Part shown: piece after piece, positions 21,466 through 33,218 of the stretch
How the letters are laid out: each line of letters begins with the position of its first letter
Numbering within the stretch: the first letter of the stretch is position 1
From: Tetraselmis striata
Lineage: Eukaryota > Chlorophyta > Chlorodendrophyceae > Chlorodendrales > Chlorodendraceae
Assembly: GCA_006384855.1 (NCBI GenBank)
Contig: VCJN01001647.1
Span: forward strand, 1-64,000
Length of the DNA: 64,000 bases
Direction of reading: 5' to 3'
Translations under genes and position numbers: made by a program
The notes under the pieces: model-generated
What the model was told of the DNA's origin: nothing
Databases searched by the model: none
What the model saw: only the letters and a program-made list of their open reading frames with translations

Positions 21466-23339
21466 AAGTGACCGCTCGCGCTCCTCGTCCCTCATCATCC
21501 CGCCGTCAGCCACAAGACGAGGCACTTGAAGGCCACCATATGCCTACGTTTGCGCGCTGCTACCGCGGTATGCGCATGACGATGGTGCCGGCCGGTGTGT
21601 CCGATCGGCATCGGTGGGACGGGGTGGGTTGGCGAGGCCGGTGGTCACGTAAGCTCTGAGTTTCGATCAAATGACGTTGTATTTTTTATATTAATATATT
21701 TTACATTACGTTATATTTGACTGTATGAATCGGATACCAATCACTACTCGTACTTGTTTTGGTTTGTTGCATCTCAGGATTTTGCCCCCGCTGCACATGG
21801 CTTAAACCCCACGAGGATTTCATTTAGCGGGTACTCAAGGAACCGGTAAGTGCGCGCGAGGGACGCATGGTCTGATCACGTCCGCGCACCATTCGACGGT
21901 GCGAGTCGTCGTGCCACGCACTACCTTGCGTTACATCATCGGCGGCGACAGACAGTCCCTCGGTAGTGTAGATTTCCCAACCCGTGCTTCCGAATCAAGG
22001 GGGTTCCCGGTCTTGGCATGGCTTCGCAACCTTGACATATTGTTGTTGGGTGAACATGCGCATGTCACGGAACTGAAGCTGGGGTACCCGTTGGGGGGGG
22101 GGGGGGGGGGGGGGTAAACCTCAACACCCGAAGCCGAGTCGGAGTATGGGCTACCGTGGGCTATCGATGTGGAGCACCGTCTCGCAATGAATAACCATGG
22201 CCGCGGCCGACTATTGAAGTTTATTTAGGTGTGGGACGCACTCGGTACCATGGCCGTTAGGCGTCGCAACTGCTAATGACGGTATCTACTACGCCGGCTG
22301 CGACAAACTAGCGCAGACGAATGAGTACGCCGGAACGGGGTAGCAAGGAAGTCATCAATCGATATTGATCGGCGGATACAAGAACCATACCGTCTGGCTC
22401 GGCATCAGCCATCCCACTCGCGCGTTTGTTCTCGTCGTCGTCAGGCCGGGGGATCTCTCATACGGTGAGCCGTTATTCCCTAATTCCCATGCAAATGTTT
22501 GCATTCGCGCACGGGCTACCACTTGCGCCCTCGTGATGTACTTGCTGCTCGTTCGTGCTCGTTCGCCGCCCCATGGCCAGCCCCATGTCAGCCTTGCACA
22601 ACCTTAGACACAACCCGACTACTCCACAACGCCATGGCACACACCGTTGTGGTGGACGGGCGCCTCACCCTAGGCCTACCAGTGCACCCGGAAGCTACAT
22701 ACTGAGAGCAATCCCGGCCGGCTATGACATCTATCAGCGGACGTCCGAGGACGTGGCCCACACACGGTAAGTTCCTGAGATGTTGGCAACGCAAAATTCA
22801 CGCCACTTGATGTCCAAGGGCGGGAAGCTCTAAAAGACACACTAATAAGCACGGCGGGGCGAAGGCGCTTCTGGGGTGCAAGCGTCCAACATCACGCGCC
22901 ATGAGATATTCCTAGGGCAGCGCCGCAGCAGATCCGATGACGCATGCGTTCGCAAATAGCACGCACAATGGGACGTCACGCCGTACATCAAAGTGACCGT
23001 GATTGATGCCTTATGTGTCTCCCAATTCCCGAACCACCGCCCAAGGCCATGTGAGCCGGCTCTGAGGGCGGGACGTGAGAGGTTCAAGGATGGCGTGGCA
23101 TGATGCACCAACGCTCACTCCATTCCATACCTGCGCTGGCCGAACGCTTCGGGCCGAAAAGCCCGGCACGCTTAATCTCAGTCGCGGTTGGGATAGGCGG
23201 CCGCCTAGGGGAACAAGGCAAGGCTACCGACTGAAATTGACCGCTTCCGGAGGTCGCTCAAGGGCCCGGAGTCGCGGTCGCATGCACAATGACAAAGTGA
23301 TGGTCGCAAAACCTCTCCGGCTCGGCTCACCTTGCTAGA
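21466..23339. other. Intergenic, no gene recognised
   Basis: Mixed-composition DNA with a 22-nt G run at 22093-22114. Short open frames only, with no family motifs. Confidence 0.4.
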
Positions 23340-23655
23340 ACCCGGCGCCCGCCGCCAGGCAGTGGCCCACCAGGAGCGGGGGTCCTTGGTGCGGCAGACC
23401 CGCCGGCACCACCGCATCTCCACGTGGCGAAAGCTGGCAACCCCTAAGACCCGTGCCTGGCCGGGTGATGCGGCAGGGGGCTGAGCGGAGTGGCCGGTTG
23501 TGGCGGGTCCTCGGATCATGCGACGACCGGGGAGCCCTACGGGGGCCTTTTTTAAATAATAGTTGTAGGCCCGGTAACGCCCGCTTGCTGGCGCCGCCGG
23601 GCAGCAGGCATGTATACGGCGGCGGGACTGCAAAAATAAGTAATTCGTGTACGAC
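23340..23655. repeat. Dispersed repeat R1, copy 2
   Basis: Second copy, with many substitutions and small indels relative to copy 1, which suggests an old duplication or independent insertions. Confidence 0.7.
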
Positions 23656-24869
23656 CTTCACGGCGCACCCAACGGTTGCCTAATCAGAGCTATAGGGAAA
23701 CATACATTTTGCGGTTCGTTATTTAATACTCTAGAATAGCGTATCATGTTTATTGCTTATTTCTTCGTATATTCCGCTCGTGCGTTGCGTAGCAGTGCTC
23801 GAAAACAGCCTCATGCCGGCCGCGCAACCGCGGATGGGCAGTCCCCGTTCGGCTCACGGAGGGGGGCGATGCTCACGGCCTCTTGCCCGAGCCGAACGGG
23901 CACCGCCTGCCCTGGAAATAGGATAGGTCCATAACCTTTCTCATAGGGATGCTATACGAACATTGAGCTAGAGGTCGGGTCCAGGGACGGTGCTCCATGT
24001 GCCCCCGATTCAAGAAATCGTCCGATCATGGAACCCGCATTTTCGGAAATAAACCCTCGGCCTCAACCTTTGCCGTGGGGGCGCATGGGAGCTCTCTGCG
24101 TATCGATCGTATGATAGCTAGTAGAGGCCAAACCGCATGGTGACGCCCGTTGGCGGTCAGTTTACGGTCAATCTCAGTCAGTGCCGGCCCGATGGGCCCA
24201 ACCGACCCGGATTTTCCGCGCTCTCGGCCCTCTCCCGCATATGCATCCCCTGCCACCTGCGGCTTACTATTTAGTCCGCCATACATGTACCCTTCCATCG
24301 CCTAGCTCTTAGGGGTGCGGTAGAGCCCATGAGTGGCCCATGAGGTGGTCGGTGCGCAGTGCCCATCCCCCCCCCCCCCCGCCCGTTTTTCAGCCAAGAA
24401 CGGGCTGAATGGGGGGCAAGTCAACCACGACCCCAAGATGAGTGATCGACGCGCCATCCATCTACCTACGCCTACCGAAGGCCACTATACCCATATGCTA
24501 GTGATAGACCAATATGGGTCGATGCGTCTGCGTGTAGGTGCACCGGGAGCCGATGGAGTGACAGGTAGCTGTGATAATCTTTGGAAATAGCGGAAATACG
24601 GTTATCGGGCGCAGGTGAGACACGGGCTGAATCGCTGAATGATTCTTCATCCGTGTCTAACCAAATCCAAAACGACTCGGCCCATATCCCACCAGTTGCC
24701 CATAAGGGCACATGGGTGGTGGTCTAGAGGTTCTCGTTCACGTCGTGCGCGCTGCTAGTGGCCGACTCGGGGTGGGATGAGGGTGGTCCTTGTACGGGTA
24801 CATGAGACACCATACGCACGCTATATCGCCGATTTTAAACACCGTGCGGGTACCGCTGTGTTGGCCTTT
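23656..24869. other. Intergenic, no gene recognised
   Basis: No coding signal. A short C run lies at 24367-24380. Confidence 0.4.
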
Positions 24870-26045
24870 GCGTTGGCCTCTCTGAGACCCGCCTTCGGGT
24901 GGGGAGGGGGAATGTACGAATTGGACGGGGGCAGCCTACTCGCGAGCAGGGTCGTTCGAAATATAATCGTGTTCTTGTACCTTGTACGACCCGCGACCGA
25001 CCTGCAAAAGATCTGGCGTACCCTCCCCCCCCCCCCACTTACCCGTATGTGTTCCACATGTGAATCACTCAAATCCCGGCCTAGTACAGCGGAGTGTTCG
25101 GCGGCGCCTTGCGGCCGACACGTTCGAAACACCGGGAAACCCTCAGCCGCCCCGTGTGAACGGGCGAGGGCGGCGACCGCGAGGAGACTGGAGATGGGAG
25201 CCCGGCACTCAAAGGCGGGGCGGGCGTTTGGGAGCGGAGTGGCCGGGCATGGCAGCGACTCAGGGGAGCCAAGAGACAAGAGCCGGAATGCCCCGCGGGA
25301 CGAGTCGCAGCCATTCAGCGGGAGGATTTAGCTGGCGGCCAGCTCAGTCCGACCATGGACATATGGCTACAATGACGAGGCCCGCTGCGGAGGCAAGCGG
25401 CGCGCGGGCGAGCAGGATAGGCATGCCGATCACGGAGCGACGATACGCGGAACCGGGGGGGGGGGGCGGGGGGGGGGGGGGGGGGGGGCGGGGGGGGGCT
25501 TCCCCCCCCCCCCCCCCCCCAAGTCCCTCTTTGGGATCCTACCGCAAGAGCTCAGGCGGGGGAGATGGAGGCAGCATGGCGGACCGAGCGGCCGATAGAT
25601 GCCGGCGGACCGCCAAAGCCGGCGCGGGGGGGGGGGGGGGGGGGGTGGCGATCGGCGCCGCGACCTGCTGGATATTTTCAGCAATATGGCGGGGGGTAGA
25701 GCCAAGACGCAGCACGCGACAACCGAAGACTGCGCGGTGCCGGTGCATTGCCGATGTACCGGCAGGAAAATCTTTTCGGGGGCGGGGCGAGTAATTAATG
25801 CATTCGTAATCCCCGTACTTCCAATTAGCGGCAGTCGCTCGTATTATTAGCGACCGCCCGTAGTTCTCCGGAAATAACATAGCTACTGATCACGTGGTGG
25901 AAGGAGGCGGGTTCGGAACGAAAGAAGATGGCTGGAACCTTGAGATGTAATTGTACTATTTGTGTCCCCTACTATATGGTTACAGATGGCGGCATGCCCT
26001 AAGATCAACTCAGTTTGAGCAGTGGAGAGCAGCATACTAGCACTA
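24870..26045. repeat. Dispersed repeat R2, copy 2
   Basis: Same block order as copy 1, again with long G and C runs in the middle (25457-25520 and 25627-25645). Its right end lies about 50 bp from the decayed YR-type retrotransposon that follows, so it could be the 3' part of that element or an insertion next to it. Confidence 0.7.
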
Positions 26046-26094
26046 TACGTTGTGCGGGTGGGGGCACATCTCCGAGAGGAGCGGGTACCACTAC

Positions 26095-28060
26095 TCGTTT
26101 GGAGACATGATTGCCGATAAAGTTATGGGGGGTGCACCAATTACATTCGCAACGCCAGGCAACGTCGGAGAGGCGAAGGGCGTCGATGGCCTCGCACCGC
26201 GGGTCACGCTAACGGGCGTTGTAGCGGGCGGACCATGGGCGCTTTCGGACGTTGCGAGGCGGTTGATGGTGCAAGCGCCCCTCTTAGCAGTGAGCGCGGC
26301 TAATCGATACGGGTTAAACTGCCAACTGTCGCCGTCAGTTTCGCGATGACTAAGGCGGTCAGCCAAAAACGCCACGAAACGGATGTAGCACACGGAAAGG
26401 GTATGCAATACCCCGCGTGTCAATGAGGTGCTCTGTTTCGCGCACCTCGCCTATGACACGCGGAGAGCGAGAGGTGAAGTTGGTGAGGACGCTGACAATA
26501 AACGCTTGGTTATCCTCGTGCAAGCGGATGTTACGGCTCCGGAGCATATGGGGGAAGGAGTCGGTAGCCAGCCGGACGGCTTCAAGCTATTTCATGGTAA
26601 TGTGCGAAGAGCGGCCATCGTCGTACCCGATGGCGTTCATTCAGAACGGCGCCCCAACCGTACGACGAAATGCCGACGTGCGAGTGACTAGTTTAGACAT
26701 GGCGGTTGATGAGGCGACCGTTGTGTCGGGTGAATACGTCGACCCACCACTGCATGTCACGTTCGAGCTGGTGGGGTAGCTTGACGCGACCGAATCAAGA
26801 GTCGCGAGCCGGTCTTATTTTGGGCACATCATGCAGCTCATGGAGGTGGAAATGGCTGAAAGCGATGGCCAAGTAAAGAAAGTGGCACTTGCCCGCAAGG
26901 GCGGCCAGTTCGCGAGCAGACAAATGCTTGCGGTCGCGTTCCACACGTTGGATCATGCGTTTCGTCGTACGAGCAATGACGGCAAGGCTCTCAGCGGGCG
27001 AACGAAGAGTAGGCGAGCCTGTCGTGCCAATTTCTAATCCCAAGTAAACGCACATCAGGGTGGGCTCCCGGACGTTTTTGTTGGGTGCAGCATGCCAAGC
27101 TCACCCCGAGAGCTAGCGTTTGATGTAGTCGCGCTGCTAGATGGCCTCAGCCTGAGTCCGATGCGCTAGAATCATGAAATCGTGCGTCCATGTAGGGCAA
27201 TATGCGCAGGCATGCCGAATCGGCGGGGGACTGATGTGCAGTCCGCTTCAGTCCGGTTGCGACGCAATGCCCTAGTGAAGACGCTGGTGAACTGCCAGAA
27301 GTAGTATGGGGATAACGACCAACCCATGGCGGAACGGCAGGCCAATCGGTATAGAGTGCCGCGGTAATCGACCGTGAAGAAGTCATTGCCCGCACGTGCA
27401 ATTCCAACTGCGTAAAACCTATCATGCATGCCCATTTGCATAATGTAATTCCCAAGGCGTGCCGTATATTGCGCAAGTGCGATAGCGTCTCGAACGAAAG
27501 ATCGCGCGTCTCAAGGTAGCAACGGTTCGGGGTCGGAGGTCAAATGAAGAGCATGCATTTGTTTGTTCCCCGCTCAGGATTCGACCAGGAGCAACTAGGG
27601 CACCCATTTTGCGCAATAGCCTCGCTCTCACGCCCCAACGGCCAAGAAGAGAGCCACTTCACCGTCCATACACTCCAGCTAGGCCGGATTAGCATCCTCC
27701 ATTGACACCCCCTGATGGAAATTAAGAAAGGGGGCGGCGAGCCCGCCGTCCAAAAACGAAATGCGTACATCTCTAGAGATCGAGTTGATAACACGGCGAT
27801 TCGCACTAGAGGCCTCCCAATTGCCAAGATTACGATGACGGGCGAGATGTCTCATAAAGGGGAAGTCGGGGGTAAATGAATCCGCGCGATGGATGTCGCG
27901 AGGGGGCGAGCAGAGCGCCATGTCGCCCCAATAGCCCTCGCTCTCCGCGTCGGCGTAAGTAAGGTCCACGGTATGCGGCGCAATAGAAGTGCCGCGGCAT
28001 GGGAGTAGCCATGTGCCATTGGGCGCTGACTTGGGCACTAGCAGTTTAGTGCCACTTTGC
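26095..28060 (-). mobile_element. Decayed DIRS/PAT-type retrotransposon (RT-RNase H part)
   Basis: Minus-strand fragments match the RT-RNase H ORF of the whole-looking element at 14-19 kb in the same order. They include an HQGVSMEDA block, DFFTVDYRGTLYRLAC, MGWSLSPYYFWQFT, ELAALAGKCHFLYLA, LHEDN with LTNFTSRSP, and ADRLSHRE with a following WQFNP. The element is clearly broken many times over and no recombinase or gag part was recognised, so it is an old fossil of the same superfamily, more diverged than a recent relative would be. Its 3' side abuts repeat R2. Confidence 0.8.
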
Positions 28061-30960
28061 TTGTATAACTCGTATGCGCACTAGCTAGCCGACGGGAATG
28101 CAGCGGCATGCGTCCCAACAATCGGCGCGCATCTCGACTCTCACCTACGCCAAGTATATAAGGGCTAGTACATATTGAAGCATGCCCACGGGAGTCAAGG
28201 GCAACCATGGGTCAATAGTGACCAGCACTGATCGAAGGGCTTGGCCCTTGTTCCGCTAAGTGGGAAACAAAGAGCTGCGGCTTCATCCTCTCCTCCCGTC
28301 GTTGGGCGAGTAGTGAGCATCTCTTTTGCATGTAATAGTTAGCGCGTTGCCGCCCGCACTTACGGGTCCAGAAACCACACATTCAAGTAGCCCAAGCGCT
28401 TTAAGGGTGTGGCGGGGTGGGTGGGGGGCGAAAGGCTACGCTCACCGTCGTACATATTGAATGGCACGATGGCGGAAGCAGACCGGCACCGTGCGCGGCA
28501 AGTAAATTGCCGCGACTTTGATGTGGTGCGCTCGATGGAGCATGCCACGGCAAATGAGAGTGGACCGGTCGGCCGCCTTGAAGGCATGTGGTGGTCCTGG
28601 ACGGCCTCCGTAAATAGACATGCGCGCGCACACGCGCACTAAGGACACCGTACCAGAGCTGTCCGGCAGAGTTGGAGAAACCACAGAAACTTGAGTTTAT
28701 ACAGACGATGAGCATTGTACAAAAAACGCCCGTACCGGATTTCACGAGTACCCGTACCGGATTAAATTATTATTCGCGCACTGCTACTACGACGATTACC
28801 GTATAGTCGCTAATAAGACGACCGATCGAGACAAGAAAAGTATTAACCGTGTGTCATCCGCGACCCACATACCGTTTTGCGACTACTAGTGACACTACCT
28901 TTATAATAACACTCGGGGCCCCTGCCCCTTTTACTATCAAGGTTAGTTGGTAAAATACCAACACGCTTGTTTATGGCCCCTCCCCGATCATGTTCAATAT
29001 TGATAGGGGTGAGTTCATTAAAGCCCGGCTCATTGTCAGTATTGCCACCGGCATTGAGGTATTGTCACCGCCGACGCTTGCGATTTCTGCCCCGCGGTGC
29101 ACCCCGCCGCGCAACCCGTTGTACACCCGGAGTCGCTCACGTAGCAGTCCGCTCGGTCGGCGAGGCCGGCCGATAGGCGGCGTCGACTCGGGCCGGAAGA
29201 CAAACAACTAAGAGTGAGCAGTTGTGAGCGCGAGTTATCGGTCGACCACCCCCGAAGGGAGGCGCTATTCATCGCGGAAGCGAATTCGATTAACGTCCAC
29301 CGCCTCGAGTCTGGCAAGCAGTCTGAGACCCGAGCCATGATCCACCACCTAGAGCAAGGCGTCACGCTGCCGGAGCAGCAGACCACGTTAACCGGAGCAG
29401 CAACGTGCCCAAGGGAAGCAGTTGGCCGGCATCTCCGAGGGAGGGCCGGCCCTACCAACCACACAAACATCGGGTGCTCAACAACAAGACGCACCACGCA
29501 CAAGCCCCCGCCTCTCCCCGGCGGAGGCCAACAGCCCGGCACCGCAGCGTCTCTAACTGTCCCCGAGCCCATCAACCCCATCGGTACAAGCCCATCACCG
29601 CAAATGGGGCCTAGCACCGCGGGCGGGACGCCTCGGCTTCCTCTGCATGGGCTATGTGGGCTCTGCTGGTGGGGAAGGGGTATGTGGAGAGAAGGCGTCC
29701 ATTGGGAGCATTCTAGCAGAAGGCGAGAATACTATATGGCCCCATTTTGACGAAACATCATCGCGAGCAAGCCTGTCAGGTCGGATTTGCGCGCTGGAAA
29801 ATACGGCGGCTTTCAGCACAGTTATCGTGGCGCAAGTTATGTACAAGAACTCAAAGTAATAATACGGTTATAAATATCACACCAAAAAATGTTGATGATA
29901 TGGCCTTGCTCATATTATCTCTCGCGCGCGCATCTGCGCGGGGATTGGGCGTCAGAAGGAGCAACGCGAGTAGCCACTTGCTCGCCACCGATGTAAGCAT
30001 CATCGTGAACAGATGGCGCTCGCATCAGCTCAGCTCAGCAAACTAGGGGTGACGTGTTGGACGCTTCAGTACGCGCCTGCACTTGACACCGCCGCAACCT
30101 GGTACAATACAAGTAGCAACATAGCCCCACCCCCCCCCCCTTCGGGCCCAACCCTTGCGTCAGGGGGCAGCGGTCGGCGGTGGTAGCAAGGGGAGTTCAA
30201 GCCGGGTGTGACGAGCAAAGGGGACCCGCTGCGAAGGGCATAAATTTGACCGATATTGCACCGATTTCGCCGCCGCCGCATTCAAAATGCAAACATGGTC
30301 AGGCTTAACAAAGTCTTTGCTTTCTCAAAGAGGGCCGCTAGTCGGAGCAGCAAGCTTGTCTACATAGTGGTTGGGGGTGCGTGGTGCTATAGTTCTCGCT
30401 GACCTCTGGTGTGGAGTGCGCCGTCTCGAGTCTCGGTACATACGGCATGTGGCTTCACCCCCCCTGCGCTGAACTGGTTCCCATTTGGCGTCTATGATAC
30501 GATGATGAGGACGTATGGCATGTGCGGAATGATCACGTGCATAAATCGCAACCATTACAGTCTTGCCGGCCCTCCCCTCTGGCCCTAGCCGGATTGTAGC
30601 GGATGGCAGCTACCAGTGCATTAGGGGGACTGGCCAAGGTTGTATGAGGTCCCTTCGGCACGAGGAATCCCTTGCCATATGGATGAATCGGGTATTTTGC
30701 AGGGGGGCAAAATCATAAAGGAAAATATTAAGGGGGGCGGTCATATGCCCGCCAGCTGAGGGACATGGCATTCAAAGGTTTGCTCGCTGCGCGCTTTTAT
30801 AATTGAACCCTAGGCGGTTTCGTGCCGCCAGACGGCCGGCATAAGACGGCTGGCATATCAAAGACTAAGCAGAAACAAAGTTGTCAGAAATTGCGAATTT
30901 CAAATTATACGCGTGCGATGAGTACTTGTCGCGTACTTTTGGGATTTCATGCACATGCAT
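28061..30960. other. Repeat-poor unassigned DNA, only doubtful open frames
   Basis: The longest frame (29214-29750 plus, 178 codons) has a polar helical start (ALFIAEANSINVHRLESG) and a Pro/Thr-rich rest. It resembles degenerate transposon ORF1 material more than a host gene, but no domain is recognised. Nothing else is seen. Confidence 0.35.
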
Positions 30961-32210
30961 GTACATAGTTCCCCTACTTCTTGGGTTGAGCGGAGGAAAA
31001 GGAGAGCCGCGTCCGAAATCGCCTGGAATACGAGAGAATTGATACCGGTCGCAATACGGTTATATCACGGATTTTTAGGCGTCCTCCGTCCGTCCTCTGT
31101 CCTCCGTCCTCGTGTGCTGCGTCTTCGTGAATGAACCGTCATACGTTCGATCTTTGCTCGTTTGATTTCTAGGCACTCCTACCACAGTCCGTTAAAACCC
31201 TGCGACTAAGACGAATCTATCGTGAATCATACCGGAAACATACTGCAAAAATCGCGAATGTCCTCCGTCCGTCCTCCGTCATACGCGTTTCGTGTATGAA
31301 CCGTCATACGTTCGGTGTTCGGTCGTTTGATTTCACGGTACAGGTACGAGGACGGTAAGGTTCTGAATGGATGCGCGTGTATTCTAGCCCATGGCACGTC
31401 ATATATTCGTCTGAAACGCCAAAATAACGCGGTACCGCAGCGCGTTTTTACTGCTGAATCAGCAAGCGAGACTCGCCCTCTTTATTTATACAGCGACTAT
31501 ATATACGGTGGTAGTATCTACTGGCGATGGGGGACATAGCTTTCCTTTGCTGCCGTATTATTAGCTGATCGTTTTTGGTCGTCACTATATGTACTTTTGA
31601 TTGTAATGCAAATGCAAAAGATATGAAATTTTGGCGCCCACCAACAGCAGCGGCCCAACGTGCTTTTTCAATATATTCCCGTACCTCTTGGGTTGAGCGC
31701 GGAGGAAAAGAAGGACCGCGTCTGAAATCGCTTGGAATATTGAGAAAATCGATACTGTTTACAACACGGTTTTATCACGGATTTTAAGGCGTCCTCCGTC
31801 CCTCCGTCCCTCCGTCCTCCTGCATCTTACGTGCTTCGTGTATGAACCGTCATACGTTCGGTATTCGCTCGTACCGTCGTCCTACCGGTAAAAGCAGTTC
31901 TATATTGTATTCATTACCAAAAGAAAAAAAAAGCAGTTCCCCTACCTCTTGGGTTGAGCGGAGGAAAACGAGACCCGCGTCCGAAATCGCCTGGAATATG
32001 AGAGAATCGATACCGGTTCCCCTACCTCTTGGGTTGAGCGGAGGAAAAGGAGAGCCGCGTCCGAAATCGCCTGGAATACGAGAGAATGGATACCGGTCGC
32101 AATACGGTAAACAATGGGAAACAACGGTATTACAAGTCAACACTACAAGCCGGCAAAAAGCGGCCCGCATCCCCCACCAGGCTCAACCCAAGAGGTAGGG
32201 GCACCTCCAC
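30961..32210. repeat. Field of interspersed short repeats
   Basis: A unit of about 95 bp, starting CCCCTACCTCTTGGGTTGAG and ending near GATACCGGTCGCAATACGG, occurs at about 30970, 31677, 31937 and 32022, with an inverted end copy at about 32178-32200. A second unit, CGTGTATGAACCGTCATACG plus flank, occurs near 31130, 31290 and 31840. Between them lie runs of GTCCTCC(GTCC). The spacing is irregular. No ORF and no CRISPR-like regularity is seen. It could be the remains of a satellite or a nested tandem element. Confidence 0.75.
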
Positions 32211-33218
32211 AATCCCCGGCGCGAAGCGCCGCTTAGTAAAACATGATTATCGGTAATTTCCACGGCGGTGGCACGCTCTAGAGAGGACGGTGCCGGTAGA
32301 GAGGGAAGTAAACACGCATCGCGTACGCGAGTAGTGCAAGGGGATGATAATACCCTGAGTAAAACCTAGTAAACTTGTACCGGTGCCCCGGGAACTACAT
32401 TGAATATTCTGGACACTGCTGACGCGGCTACAGGCCAGGTTTTTTTCCGCCCCCGGGACAGGACTGGCACCAGTGAAACCCTTGCAGCGTCTCTACGACG
32501 GCCATTTAGGCAGCAATCCAGTTACGGAAAGCCCTGGGTAGGCGACGCTCCGTTATAGCCAGCAAGCAAATTACAGGCCAGGGTACTGACGACATCATTT
32601 GCCGCTGGGTACTCCTATGTATGAATAGTCACCTCCGCAGCACACCATCTGTAATTCACTTCGCACAATCTCACAACCATCAAGTCTCTTGACGACTCCA
32701 AAACCTGTTCTTTCGTAGCGAGACCCTCTTCTCAACTGGCGTCCCGCCACATAAGCAGTCCTTACTCGTATCAGTACCCCGTCTGACCGAGCGGGGGTCC
32801 TATTGCATGATGTAGCGACTACTAGCGGGTAGTCGCAACATATGTACACAGTAACTGATGATTACCGGAATGTTACATCAATATTAACATTTTTTTGACG
32901 CGCTACTTTGCAGCCCGCACGCAGCGCCACTTCACGTGCGGCCGCCCATATGATTATTTTTACAACATCGGCCCTCAGATGTCCAACGCCCCGACAGGTA
33001 CAGGAACCCTCTCTCACCTCGTGTCGGAACTATCCAGCGCCAAAGACAAGGTGAGGGACGTCGTACTTCTGTAAACAACCCAAAGGGGCGCAACATCTAC
33101 ACGGAGCCCTCACCTACCAAGCGAATGACAGAGCTCGCTATTAGACATGAAAGCCCGAAATCCACTGTGGTGTGGTGTGGAAGTTATCGGTCGTTGTAGG
33201 TGGCTGTGGTGATGTTGA
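32211..33218. other. Intergenic, 3' flank of the tail-anchored protein gene
   Basis: No coding signal. It holds the presumed 3' UTR of the minus-strand gene at 33.2-37.0 kb. Confidence 0.4.

Noticed and set aside
29214-29750. 178-codon open frame
   Set aside because: Low-complexity Pro/Thr-rich second half and no domain; may be transposon-derived, not supportable as a gene.
30961-32210. CRISPR-like array
   Set aside because: Unit lengths and spacings are irregular, one copy is inverted and the setting is eukaryotic nuclear DNA.
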